Under the pieces are notes generated by a model. The model was not told where the DNA came from, searched no databases, and saw only the letters and a list, made by a program, of their open reading frames with translations. Positions 35,334-44,763 of a stretch of DNA of 64,000 bases are shown here, piece by piece; positions within the stretch are counted from its first letter, which is position 1, and every line of letters begins with the position of its first letter. A program made the position numbers and the translations under genes. Source of the stretch: Novispirillum itersonii subsp. itersonii ATCC 12639 (lineage in GTDB: Bacteria; Pseudomonadota; Alphaproteobacteria; Rhodospirillales; Rhodospirillaceae); contig NZ_KB907351.1 of assembly GCF_000381985.1 (NCBI RefSeq), positions 1 to 64,000 of the forward strand. Direction: 5' to 3'.

Positions 35334-38003
35334 TCAGCGGCGCCACCAACCCCGGCGGGGCGGAGCATTCGGGTCTTCCTGCTCAGTGACCACAACCGGC
35401 GTCACTGCGGTATCGCCCGATTCGGCGACCTCAGCGACAGGAGCAGCCACCTCGACCTCGGCCGGGGACACGTCCGCAGACACCGGAGCAACCGGCTCAG
35501 CGATCAGCGGAACACTGTCATCCTGAGCGTCAGCGGGGACAGCCTCCGTCGCAGGAGCCTCCGCTTTCCGGCGGCTGCGGGTCTTGCGGGCAGGCTTCTC
35601 AGCTTCGGCCGACTCCGCCTTCCGGCGGCTCGGACGACGCTTGGAGTCAGAGGCAGCCTCAACAGCTTCCACCTCGACAGCAACCGGACCATCGGATACA
35701 CCGTCCGTATCCTGCTCGGCAGCGTCCACCGCCGGAGTCGCCTGAACGGTCACCACCGTTTCATTCGGGGCGCTGCGAACCCGGCGCACACGGCGACGGG
35801 CCGGACGGCCTTCCGGGGCTGCAGAAACCGGCGCAGCCTCAACAACAACATCCTCAGAGAGGACGGCCTCGCCCTCTTCGTCCGTCACCGCCTCAGACGC
35901 GGCATCGACATCCGCCTCAGCCCGGTCATCGGCCCCGGCAACACCGTCAGAGCCGTTCCCATTCCGACGGCGGCGGCGGCCCCCACGGCGGGACCGACGG
36001 CGACGGCCGCCATCACGGCCATCATCAGACCCGGCATCGTCGCCGTTGTGGTCGGCGGCGGCATCAGTGTCGCTACCGTCGGCGTCGTCTGCGGCATCCT
36101 CAGCCTCTTCACCGGCATCAGCGTCAGACTCATCGCCATCCTGCAGGGCAGCATCGGCAACGTTGTCTTCACCCTCACCGTTTTCACCCCGACGGCGGCG
36201 CTTGCGGCGCTTGCGGCGACGCTTGCCATCTCCGTCACGGGCCCCCTGCTCGCTTTCAGCACGGGTTTCTGTGACCTCTTCGATCTCTGCGGCTTCTACC
36301 ACGTCGATCTCATCCACCGGATCCTCTTCGACAAAGTCGTCGTCAGGATCCGCCGGCAGCGGAGCCGGCATTTCCGGGATCGGCAGCGGATTTGCGGCCT
36401 TAACCCGATCCATCCGGTAATCCGGAGCAATCAGGCTGTCATCCCCGCGCAGGAACGCCTGCAGGCCATACCGGGCCTCGATCTCGTCCAGCGTCTTGCG
36501 CTTATTGTTCAGCACATACAGCGCCACCGGGGTGGCGACATGGACGGTGATTTCCGACGAGCGGCGACGGACGCCCTCTTCTTCGATCACGCGCAGGATC
36601 TGCACTGCCGCGCTTTCGACCGAGCGGACCATCCCGGTCCCGGCGCAGTGCGGGCAGGTATGGAAGCTGGTTTCCATCAGCGACGGACGCAGGCGCTGAC
36701 GGGACAGTTCCAGCAGGCCGAAATGGCTGATCCGGCCGAGCTGGATCCGTGCCCGGTCCTGCTTCAGGGCATCTTTCAGGCGGCGCTCAACTGCGGCATT
36801 GTTCTTCGACTCCTCCATATCGATGAAGTCGATGACAATCAGACCGGCCAGATCGCGCAGCCGCAGCTGACGGGCGATTTCCTCAGCCGCCTCAAGGTTG
36901 GTCTTGACCGCCGTTTCCTCGATGTGCCGCTCCTTGGTGGCGCGGCCAGAGTTAACGTCAATCGCCACCAGCGCTTCGGTCTGGTTGATAACAATATAGC
37001 CGCCGGACTTCAGCTGCACGGTCGGGCTGTGCATCGCATCCAGCTGATTGTCCACCTGATAGCGGTGGAACAGCGGCATGGTCGGATCACGGTAAGGCTG
37101 AACCTTCTTGGCATGGCTCGGCGTCAGGATCTTCATGAAATCCTTGGCCGTGCGGTAGCCTTCATCGCCGTCAACCAGAACCTCTTCAATATCAGAGGTA
37201 TAGATATCGCGGATCGCCCGCTTGATCAGGTTGCCTTCCTCGTGAATCAGGGCCGGAGCCCGCGACTGCATCGTCGTTTCACGGATCTGGGTCCAGGTGC
37301 GGATCAGGTATTCGTAATCCCGCTTGATTTCCGCCTTGGAGCGCTCCTGCCCGGCGGTGCGGAGAATGACAGCCATCTGCGACGGCACGTCCAGCTCCTG
37401 CATCACCTGCTTCAGGCGCTTGCGGTCAGCGGCATTGGTGATCTTGCGCGACACACCGCCGCCCTTGGCGGTGTTGGGCATCAGCACGCAGTAGCGGCCC
37501 GCCAGCGACAGATAGGTGGTCAGGGCGGCCCCCTTGTTGCCGCGCTCTTCCTTCACCACCTGCACCAGCATGATCTGACGGCGCTTGATGACTTCCTGAA
37601 TCTTGTAATTGCGGGAAATGTAAGACTTGCCGCGGGACCGCGGGGCCATTTCTTCCGGATCATCACCGCCGAGGGTTTCAACATCCTCGCCGTCATCATC
37701 GCCATCATCGGCATGGCTGTCGGCTTCCGCCTGCATCAGCGCCTGACGGTCCGCGACCGGAATCTGATAATAATCGGGGTGGATTTCGCTGAACGCGAGG
37801 AACCCATGGCGGTTGCCGCCGTACTCTACGAAAGCCGCCTGAAGCGACGGCTCGACCCGGACAACCTTGGCAAGGTAGACATTGCCCTTCAGCTGCTTCT
37901 TGGTCGAGGTTTCAACGTCAAACTGTTCGAGACGGGTTCCATTGACCACCACGACCCGGGTTTCTTCCGGGTGGGTAGCATCCATTAACATGCGCTTGGC
38001 CAT
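35334..38003 (-). CDS. rne: Ribonuclease E/G family protein
   Basis: An 889-residue endoribonuclease that organises mRNA decay and rRNA/tRNA processing. The S1 domain near residues 35-130 carries an acidic insert (about 94-119, runs of Asp and Glu) typical of alphaproteobacterial enzymes. The catalytic core has VAIDVNSGR and LIVIDFIDM with the metal-binding Asp residues, and the zinc-link CPHCAGTGMVRS. From about residue 530 the tail is low-complexity: acidic stretches, then arginine-rich blocks (RRRSRRGGRRRRRNG), likely RNA- and partner-binding. ATG 38003 fits the family; a longer frame to 38045 is unlikely. A 724-base gap upstream probably includes a long regulated leader. Confidence 0.95.
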   Translation of the reverse strand: MAKRMLMDATHPEETRVVVVNGTRLEQFDVETSTKKQLKGNVYLAKVVRVEPSLQAAFVEYGGNRHGFLAFSEIHPDYYQIPVADRQALMQAEADSHADDGDDDGEDVETLGGDDPEEMAPRSRGKSYISRNYKIQEVIKRRQIMLVQVVKEERGNKGAALTTYLSLAGRYCVLMPNTAKGGGVSRKITNAADRKRLKQVMQELDVPSQMAVILRTAGQERSKAEIKRDYEYLIRTWTQIRETTMQSRAPALIHEEGNLIKRAIRDIYTSDIEEVLVDGDEGYRTAKDFMKILTPSHAKKVQPYRDPTMPLFHRYQVDNQLDAMHSPTVQLKSGGYIVINQTEALVAIDVNSGRATKERHIEETAVKTNLEAAEEIARQLRLRDLAGLIVIDFIDMEESKNNAAVERRLKDALKQDRARIQLGRISHFGLLELSRQRLRPSLMETSFHTCPHCAGTGMVRSVESAAVQILRVIEEEGVRRRSSEITVHVATPVALYVLNNKRKTLDEIEARYGLQAFLRGDDSLIAPDYRMDRVKAANPLPIPEMPAPLPADPDDDFVEEDPVDEIDVVEAAEIEEVTETRAESEQGARDGDGKRRRKRRKRRRRGENGEGEDNVADAALQDGDESDADAGEEAEDAADDADGSDTDAAADHNGDDAGSDDGRDGGRRRRSRRGGRRRRRNGNGSDGVAGADDRAEADVDAASEAVTDEEGEAVLSEDVVVEAAPVSAAPEGRPARRRVRRVRSAPNETVVTVQATPAVDAAEQDTDGVSDGPVAVEVEAVEAASDSKRRPSRRKAESAEAEKPARKTRSRRKAEAPATEAVPADAQDDSVPLIAEPVAPVSADVSPAEVEVAAPVAEVAESGDTAVTPVVVTEQEDPNAPPRRGWWRR

Positions 38004-38727
38004 AAGCCTTGAGACTCCGTTGCATCCCCGGCCGGGACAGGCCACTGCGCCGGGGGCAGGTCATGACAGCAAGGCCCATGGCGCCAGGCTTCCCGCCCGT
38101 CGGCCGCCGGAAAGCGCCGGACAGGTCGCGGAGGGCGACTTCGGGTCCGGTCTTCGGCGCGACAGAAAGAGACAGCGGCTGCACGTGGGCCTCGAATTTC
38201 ACAGGGTTGTCGAATAGGTCTCCAACCGGGCTCTCCCCACCGGTCTCTAACAGGCCGGAACGGGAAGCCGCATCGTGACTCCGAAAAAAAGTCGTTCAGA
38301 AACAAAAGGCTTCCGGACAGACCGTGCAGGGAGACACCGATACTGGGTGGCGACGGGAATTCGCGTTATGAACATAACGGGCAGGGGCCGTCGGCACAAC
38401 AGTTTGTTGCCTGTAAAGATACCGTTGCCGGTCCCGGACCGTCTTTATTTTGCAGGCGCTCAAAAAGGCAGGGTGTTTCGCCCCCTTCCGGGTTGAAACC
38501 CCGGCTGCTTTGGTCCAGATTGAGCCTGACCGGTACAAAAGCAGTCCGGCCCGGAGCCCCGAACCGGCCCGCCCCCACGGACAAAGACCGCACCTGACGG
38601 CCTGCCTCAGACTGTTCCCGGCCCCGGTGCGGCTGACCGGGACAGAAAACCCCTGTCGTCCGAACGGAAACCGCTGTAAGACGCTTTGCCTGACCCACAC
38701 CGACCGCCGAAGAACATATTCCAGCCC
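38004..38727. other. Long divergent intergenic region between rne and amidase gene
   Basis: 724 bases without a supportable gene; open frames in it have no protein-like composition. It should hold the rne promoter and a long rne leader, as rne is autoregulated through its 5' UTR in other bacteria, and the amidase promoter. A 7-2-7 palindrome lies at 38364-38379. No recognised RNA family was seen. Confidence 0.6.
38364..38379. promoter_or_regulatory. Palindrome in the rne/amidase spacer
   Basis: CGTTATG-AA-CATAACG is a perfect 7-2-7 inverted repeat, AT-rich against its GC-rich surroundings. It could be an operator or part of an rne leader structure; the binding protein is unknown. Confidence 0.4.
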
Positions 38728-40242
38728 ATGGCCGATCACCGCTCTTCAGACGACCAGCATCCCGATCAGCAGTCCCGCTGCACGCAGCAGGGCCGCCGCC
38801 GGATACTGCGCCGCCCCCTGTCAGCCCTGCTGCACAGGCAGGCGGCAGAAGGCCCGGTCCTGCCGGTGACGGATACGCGGACCCGGCTGGAAACGGTGTA
38901 CAGCGTCTCCCGCCGGGCGATTCTGGCAGGCCTAAGTGGGGCCGCCAGCCTGCTGGTGCTGCCGCGCCTTGCCTTTGCCGTTCCGCAGGCGATGGATGTC
39001 CGCCTGGGCAAACCGACCCCTGACGTCACCCGGGTGGTGGTCGATGTCTCGGAAGAGATGCGGTTCAGCCTGTATACACTGGATAATCCCAACCGCATCA
39101 TTGTCGACCTGCCGGAAGTGGACTGGAAACTCAGCCGGGACGGTGTGTTCGGCGGCGGGGGGATCATCCGCGCCATGCGCTATGGCCTGTTCCAGAGCGG
39201 CAACTCCCGCATGGTGCTGGATCTGGCCAGCCCGGCACAGGTCAAACAGGCCTTCATGCTGCCCCCGAACGAGGGGGGCGGCTGGCGGCTGGTGATCGAC
39301 CTGCAGCAGACCACAGCAGACCTGTTTGCCGCCTCTTCCGGCCCGGAACACCGGATCGGCAGTTTCCGTCCGCCTGCCCAGCAGATGACGGAACCGACAC
39401 CGGTCTCTCAGCAGGATGTGCAGGGGGGCAAGCCGCCGTCGAAAGCGAAGGACCCGCAGCAGCAGGAAGCAGCCCTGCGGTCCCCCGATCCCCGCACCGA
39501 CAAGGCTGAAGACAAAACGCCGCCAAAAGGTAAGGTTAAGCCCGGCGGCAAGCCGGTCATCGTGCTGGATCCCGGTCACGGCGGCATTGATCCCGGTGCT
39601 ATCGGGGTCTCCGGGGTTTTTGAAAAGAATATCACGCTGGCGGCCGCCAAAGAGTTCCGCAATATCATTGCCGCCTCCGGCCGCTATGACGTGCGCCTGA
39701 CCCGCGATACCGACACATTCCTGCAACTGCGGGAACGGATGGCTTTGGGCCGCAAATATGGCGCATCGCTGTTTGTCTCGATCCATGCCGACACCGGGGC
39801 CCGCCCGAACGTCAAGGGTCTGTCGATCTATACCCTGTCCGAGAAATCTTCTGACGCCGAGGCCGCCGCCCTCGCCGACAAGGAAAACAAGGCCGACATC
39901 ATCGCCGGGATCGACCTGAGCCATGAAAGCGCCGAGGTCACCAACATCCTGATCGAACTGGCGCAGCGCGAGACGATGAACATCTCGTCGCGCATTGCCG
40001 ACACCATCATCGACGAGCTGCGCCGGGAAGTGACCCTGCTGCCGCGCTCGCACCGCTTTGCCGGTTTTGCGGTGCTGAAGGCCCCCGATGTGCCGTCGGT
40101 CCTGGTGGAAATGGGCTATCTGTCCAATCCGGAAGAAGAAAAAATGCTTCAGACAGCAGCCTACCGCGCCAAACTGGGGCGCTCGCTGCTGCGGGCCATT
40201 GACCGGCACTTTGCAAACGGGCAAAAGGCCAGTCGCACATGA
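38728..40242 (+). CDS. amiC: N-acetylmuramoyl-L-alanine amidase with AMIN domain, Tat-exported
   Basis: A 504-residue periplasmic peptidoglycan hydrolase that splits daughter cells. A twin-arginine signal is visible near residue 60 (VSRRAILAGLSGAASLLV, then LAFA), like AmiC of E. coli. An AMIN septum-targeting domain follows (DVRLGKPTPDVTRVVVDVSE). A Pro/Lys/Gln-rich linker leads to the Amidase_3 domain with zinc ligands in LDPGHGGIDPGAIG, the FEKN Glu, SIHADT and the catalytic Glu in VLVEMGYLSNPEEE. Start is uncertain: ATG 38728 or TTG 38686, and the N-terminus before the signal is unusually long. PBP1a follows 128 bases downstream. Confidence 0.93.
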   Translation: MADHRSSDDQHPDQQSRCTQQGRRRILRRPLSALLHRQAAEGPVLPVTDTRTRLETVYSVSRRAILAGLSGAASLLVLPRLAFAVPQAMDVRLGKPTPDVTRVVVDVSEEMRFSLYTLDNPNRIIVDLPEVDWKLSRDGVFGGGGIIRAMRYGLFQSGNSRMVLDLASPAQVKQAFMLPPNEGGGWRLVIDLQQTTADLFAASSGPEHRIGSFRPPAQQMTEPTPVSQQDVQGGKPPSKAKDPQQQEAALRSPDPRTDKAEDKTPPKGKVKPGGKPVIVLDPGHGGIDPGAIGVSGVFEKNITLAAAKEFRNIIAASGRYDVRLTRDTDTFLQLRERMALGRKYGASLFVSIHADTGARPNVKGLSIYTLSEKSSDAEAAALADKENKADIIAGIDLSHESAEVTNILIELAQRETMNISSRIADTIIDELRREVTLLPRSHRFAGFAVLKAPDVPSVLVEMGYLSNPEEEKMLQTAAYRAKLGRSLLRAIDRHFANGQKASRT

Positions 40243-40370
40243 TGGCCCCCGCCCACCGGGCGGGTACGCCAGTACAGTACATATGACCGGCTGCCGAGCA
40301 TCACCCCACACAGGGGGGATGTGGTGGCCCACTCTGTTTTGGTCACGGCCTGAGGGTAAGGATACTCGGT

Positions 40371-42920
40371 ATGCTCAGGGGTTTCGCCATTCTGCTCAGC
40401 CTGCTGTTTCTGGGCATTGTTGCCGCCGTCGCCGTTGTCGGCGGCGTGTTCTGGCACTATGGCCGCAGCCTGCCGGATTACCGGCAGCTGGCTGACTATC
40501 AGCCGCCGGTCACCACCCGCCTGTATGCGGGCGATGGCCGCCTGATGACAGAATACGCGGTGGAAAAGCGGGTTTTCGTACCGATTGACGCCATCCCCCG
40601 CCGGATCATTGATGCCTTTCTGTCGGCAGAAGACAAAAACTTCTATCTGCATCAGGGCCTTGATCCGACCGGCCTGCTGCGGGCCATTGCCGTTAACGCC
40701 CGTAACGTCGGCTCTGACCGGCGCCCGGTCGGCGCATCGACCATCACCCAGCAGGTGGCGAAAAACTTTCTGCTGACCAACGAAGTGTCCATTGAGCGCA
40801 AAATCAAGGAAGCCATCCTCGCCCTGCGGATTGAACAGTCCTTCTCGAAGGATCATATCCTTGAGCTGTATCTGAACGAAATCTACCTTGGCTTTGGGTC
40901 CTACGGCGTGGCCTCGGCGGCGCTGAACTACTTCAACAAGTCTCTGGACCAGCTGACCGTTGCCGAAGCGGCCTATCTTGCCGCCGTCCCGAAAGCGCCG
41001 AACAACTATCACCCGATCCGCAAGCACGATGCCGCCGTCGAACGCCGGAACTGGGTGGTCGACCGGATGCTGGAGAACGGCTACATCTCTGACGCCGAAG
41101 CCGATGCCGCCCGGAACGAGGCGCTGCAGGTGCGGGAACGGGACGAGACCGAATACGTGCGGGGCGGGGAATTTTTCTCGGAAGAAATCCGCCGTCAGGT
41201 CGCCTCCGGCTACGGAGAGGCATCACTGTACAAAGGGGGCCTGACCGTCCGCACCACGCTGGATCCCGCCTATCAGGGATTCGCGGAAAAGGCCCTGCAG
41301 AAAGGCCTGATCGACTACGACCGCCGCCATGGCTGGCGCGGCCCGGTGGCCACCATGGGCGATCTGTCGTCCTGGAAGACCATGCTGGCCTCCATCGCCG
41401 CCCCCAAGGGCACGCCGGAGCGCTGGGGTCTGGCCGTGGTGCTGAAAGTCGGCAAGGATGCCTCGATCGGCTTTGTCAATGGCAGCACCGCCACCATTCC
41501 CTATGAAGCCCTGAAATGGGCCCGTCCGCACCTGCCGGAACAGCGGGTCGGACCGGAACCGAAATCCGCCACCGATGTTCTGAAGGCCGGAGACGTGGTG
41601 CTGGTGTCTGATACCGGCAAACCCGGCCAGTATGCGCTGGAACAGATGCCGGATGTGGATGGGGCGCTGGTCGCCATGGATCCGCACACCGGCCGCGTTC
41701 TTGCCATGGCCGGTGGCTTCTCGCCGGAAAAGTCGGAATTCAACCGGGCCACACAGGCCCTGCGTCAGCCCGGTTCCTCCTTCAAGCCGTTCGTCTATCT
41801 GGCCGCCCTCGACTCCGGTTTCACGCCGTCCACCCTCGTGATGGATGCGCCGTTTGTTTACGATCAGGGGCCCGGTCTGCCGCCCTGGAAGCCGAAAAAC
41901 TATTCCGGCGACTACCTTGGCCCGACCACCCTGCGCGTCGGCATTGAAAAGTCCCGCAACCTGATGACCGCCCGCCTGGCACAGGCCATCGGCATGAACC
42001 GGGTGGCCCAGATGGCGGAACTGTTCGGGATCGACAAAAACTTCCCGCGGTTTCTCGCCGCCTCGCTGGGGGCCGGGGAAACAACGGTGATGCGGATGAC
42101 CACCGCTTATTCCATGCTGGCCAACGGCGGGCGGCGGATTACCCCGACACTGATCGACCGTATTCAGGACCGTACCGGCAAAACCATCTACAAGCACGAT
42201 ACCCGCCAGTGTGAAGCCTGCAACAACACCTTCTGGACCGGTCAGGGCATGCCGGAAATCCCTGACAGCCGGGAACAGATTCTCGATCCGCGCAGCATTT
42301 ACCAGATTGTCCACATCATGGAAGGGGTGGTGCAATACGGCACCGCAACCCGCCTGAAAGCCCTGAACGTGCCGATGGCCGGAAAAACCGGCACCACCAA
42401 TGACAGCGTTGACACCTGGTTTGTCGGCTTTACCCCTGATCTGGTCGTCGGTGTGTTCGTCGGCTTTGACGAGCCGCGCTCGCTCGGGAAAAAAGAAACC
42501 GGCGGCTCTACAGCCCTGCCGGTGTTTCAGGCCTTCATGACCGATGCGCTGAAGGGTAAACCGGTCCGCCCGTTTGCCGTTCCCCGGGGAATTCAGTTCA
42601 TCCGCGTGGATCATCGTACCGGCCGGATCGCCCAGGCCGGGGACAGCGACGTGGTGTATGAAGCCTTTAAGGTCGGGAACACGGCAGGCTTCACCCCATC
42701 GCCGGTCATTGACGGTTCCGCCCCGATTGACGGTGCCTCCGGCGCTGACGGCAACGGGGATATCATGCCGGAAGAAGACGGCCTTGGCCCGGCAGATGTC
42801 TATCGTGACACGGCCGGTTCCACCCCGTCCGCTCCGCCCCCGAACCCGTTTGCCACCGGCGCAGGCCAGACCCCGGCCCCCGCCCCGGTCACAGCCCCGC
42901 AGGCCGGTGGCCTGTACTGA
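40371..42920 (+). CDS. mrcA: Penicillin-binding protein 1A
   Basis: An 849-residue bifunctional class A PBP. One N-terminal membrane helix (FAILLSLLFLGIVAAVAVVG) anchors it. The GT51 transglycosylase domain shows EDKNFYLHQG with the catalytic Glu, GASTITQQVAKNFLLT and RKIKEAILALRIEQSFSKD. The transpeptidase domain has GSSFKP (nucleophile Ser and Lys), SRN and KTGTTND. An inserted region between the two (about 300-430) resembles the ODD/OB module of PBP1a. The C-terminal tail is Pro/Ala-rich. It polymerises and cross-links peptidoglycan, in natural company with the amidase upstream. Confidence 0.97.
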   Translation: MLRGFAILLSLLFLGIVAAVAVVGGVFWHYGRSLPDYRQLADYQPPVTTRLYAGDGRLMTEYAVEKRVFVPIDAIPRRIIDAFLSAEDKNFYLHQGLDPTGLLRAIAVNARNVGSDRRPVGASTITQQVAKNFLLTNEVSIERKIKEAILALRIEQSFSKDHILELYLNEIYLGFGSYGVASAALNYFNKSLDQLTVAEAAYLAAVPKAPNNYHPIRKHDAAVERRNWVVDRMLENGYISDAEADAARNEALQVRERDETEYVRGGEFFSEEIRRQVASGYGEASLYKGGLTVRTTLDPAYQGFAEKALQKGLIDYDRRHGWRGPVATMGDLSSWKTMLASIAAPKGTPERWGLAVVLKVGKDASIGFVNGSTATIPYEALKWARPHLPEQRVGPEPKSATDVLKAGDVVLVSDTGKPGQYALEQMPDVDGALVAMDPHTGRVLAMAGGFSPEKSEFNRATQALRQPGSSFKPFVYLAALDSGFTPSTLVMDAPFVYDQGPGLPPWKPKNYSGDYLGPTTLRVGIEKSRNLMTARLAQAIGMNRVAQMAELFGIDKNFPRFLAASLGAGETTVMRMTTAYSMLANGGRRITPTLIDRIQDRTGKTIYKHDTRQCEACNNTFWTGQGMPEIPDSREQILDPRSIYQIVHIMEGVVQYGTATRLKALNVPMAGKTGTTNDSVDTWFVGFTPDLVVGVFVGFDEPRSLGKKETGGSTALPVFQAFMTDALKGKPVRPFAVPRGIQFIRVDHRTGRIAQAGDSDVVYEAFKVGNTAGFTPSPVIDGSAPIDGASGADGNGDIMPEEDGLGPADVYRDTAGSTPSAPPPNPFATGAGQTPAPAPVTAPQAGGLY

Positions 42921-43027
42921 TCCTTTCCGCCCCACGGGAGGCCCCGCCGCCGTTGGCTGTTGCCAGCGGCGGCGCTTCGGCCTAAAACCGGGGTTCGCTT
43001 TTTGCCCATGCACGCCAAGAGGACCTG

Positions 43028-44153
43028 ATGCGCGCTGAAGCCCAACAGTTGGTCGATGAGATCAAGCAGGCAATGGCCCTGCTGAGGAGGCATCTTTGAC
43101 TGGGAGAATGCTCTCCTCCGCCTCGACGAAGTAAACGCGCTGGCCGAAGATCCCAATTTGTGGAACAACGCCGCCAATGCCCAGACGGTGATGCGGGAAC
43201 GCACCCAGCTGGAAAATTCCATCACCGGCTTCCGTAAGCTGGAGAAGGATCTCGACGACGCGGTGACGCTGGTCGAACTCGGTGAAATGGAAGGCGATGA
43301 GCCGACCGTTGAGGAAGGTCTGACCGCCCTGCGGGCCATGCAGGCTGAAACCGCCAAGCGACAGCTGGAAAGCCTGCTGTCCGGCGAAGCCGACAGCAAC
43401 GACTGCTACATCGAAATCAACGCCGGGGCCGGTGGCACCGAAGCACAGGACTGGGCCAGCATTCTGCTGCGCATGTACACCCGCTGGTGCGAACAGCACG
43501 GCTACAAGGTGGAAGTGCTGGAAGAATCCGACGGCGAAGAAGCAGGCATCAAGTCTGTCACCCTGCAGGTGACCGGCCTGAACGCGTATGGCTGGCTGAA
43601 GACCGAGAGCGGCGTGCACCGTCTGGTCCGTATTTCGCCGTTCGACAGTGCCGCCCGGCGCCATACCTCCTTCTCGTCGGTGTGGGTCTATCCGGTTGTC
43701 GATGACAACATCGAAATCGAGATCAACGAAAGCGACTGCCGCATCGACACCTACCGCGCCTCAGGCGCCGGGGGGCAGCACGTCAACCGGACCGAGTCGG
43801 CGGTGCGTATCACCCATATCCCGACCGGGGTGGTGGTGGCCTGCCAGACCCAGCGGTCGCAGCATCAGAACCGGGATGCGTGCTGGAAGATGCTGCGCGC
43901 CCGCCTGTATGAGCTGGAACTGCAGAAGCGCGAAGCCGCCTCGCAGGCTGAGCAGGACGCCAAAACCGATATCGGCTGGGGTCACCAGATCCGCTCTTAC
44001 GTGCTGCAGCCGTACCAGATGGTCAAGGATCTGCGCACCGGGGTCGAAACCTCCGACAGTCAGGGGGTTCTCGACGGTGATCTCGACCAGTTCATGGCCG
44101 CCTCGCTGGCGCAGAAAATTCAGGGCTATGCCGATACCCTCGACAACGCCTGA
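43028..44153 (+). CDS. prfB: Peptide chain release factor 2, with programmed +1 frameshift
   Basis: RF2 ends translation at UGA and UAA. The frame starting at ATG 43028 (AGAGGA ribosome site) runs 23 codons to CTT-TGA-C at 43094-43100 and then shifts +1 to the frame ending at 44153, giving a 374-residue protein. An internal AGGAGG at 43085-43090 lies three bases before CTT and stimulates the shift. Domain 2 carries the stop-recognition tripeptide SPF in [12 protein letters not shown], and domain 3 has GGQ in [12 protein letters not shown]. The system autoregulates: low RF2 pauses at UGA and favours the shift. Annotations that begin at an internal codon near 43158 miss the N-terminus. Confidence 0.97.
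43085..43100 (+). promoter_or_regulatory. prfB programmed +1 frameshift site
   Basis: AGGAGG-CAT-CTT-TGA-C: an internal Shine-Dalgarno, a slippery CTT and an in-frame UGA followed by C, as in the E. coli prfB site. Confidence 0.95.
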
Positions 44154-44170
44154 GTCGATCTTGTCATAAG

Positions 44171-44203
44171 AAAAACGCCCCGGACCAAAGCCGGGGCGTT
44201 TTT
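44171..44203. terminator. Bidirectional terminator after prfB
   Basis: AAAAACGCCCCGG (44171-44183) pairs with CCGGGGCGTTTTT (44191-44203). It serves prfB and the convergent lipoprotein gene. Confidence 0.95.
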
Positions 44204-44219
44204 TCATGCCGAAGAGACA

Positions 44220-44762
44220 TCAGCGGGTTTCTTCCACAATCAGACCCCGGGTCATCTGGGCCAGAATCTCCCCCAAAGCTGCCCCATTCTCACCCCGGCG
44301 TGGCAGGCTGCCGGTGGCGGAAGCCTGTACCTCGGATTTATAACAGAAGGCTCCGATCACCCGGACCGTCGCCGGGTCACCCTGTTGCTCAAGACGGGTG
44401 CCGTCACACAACCGCTCCGGGGCAGTCGCAGCAGGAAGATCAAAAGCAAACACCAGCCGGTATTCAGGGGCTGCGGCCTGCGCCGGATCTGCGGTGGCCG
44501 TCACCACCTTCCGCTGAATGGCCCGGCTGACAGCGGCCCCGGCCTGTGCCGAGACACTATCCGGCGTATACCCTGCCGGTGCGGTCAGCACCTGTACCAA
44601 CAGCGGCCCCCGGCTGGTCGCATAGTCAAAAAAAGCCCAGGTCCCACCCGGCCGCATAAAGGTCACCACTGTCTGCGGCACCTCGTCGCAGGCAGCGACC
44701 CCACTGACAGCCAGCGCCAGAACTGCCTGCGTCAGCCGCTTGAAAACCGTGCTCATGGCCAT
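44220..44762 (-). CDS. Putative lipoprotein of unknown function
   Basis: A 180-residue protein. The N-terminus MSTVFKRLTQAVLALAVSGV ends in AAC, a lipobox-like site, so it is probably exported and lipid-anchored. The mature part has TWAFFDYATSRGPLLVQVLTAP and a conserved-looking pair of Cys (RLCDGTRLEQQ, GAFCYKSEVQA). I do not recognise the family. The start at 44762 (or 44756) lies one base past the stop of the DUF455 gene upstream, which implies translational coupling, though a shared function is not evident. Confidence 0.75.
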   Translation of the reverse strand: MAMSTVFKRLTQAVLALAVSGVAACDEVPQTVVTFMRPGGTWAFFDYATSRGPLLVQVLTAPAGYTPDSVSAQAGAAVSRAIQRKVVTATADPAQAAAPEYRLVFAFDLPAATAPERLCDGTRLEQQGDPATVRVIGAFCYKSEVQASATGSLPRRGENGAALGEILAQMTRGLIVEETR

Positions 44763-44763
44763 C

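Noticed and set aside
35256..37988. A 910-codon open frame antisense to rne
   Set aside because: Composition is not protein-like, and rne with its catalytic motifs lies opposite.
38296..38739. Open frames within the rne/amidase gap as possible genes
   Set aside because: They have no ribosome site, no recognisable domain and unlikely amino acid make-up.
43158..44153. prfB starting at the internal codon 43158
   Set aside because: The ribosome site, ATG 43028 and the canonical CTT-TGA-C frameshift show that the true start is upstream.
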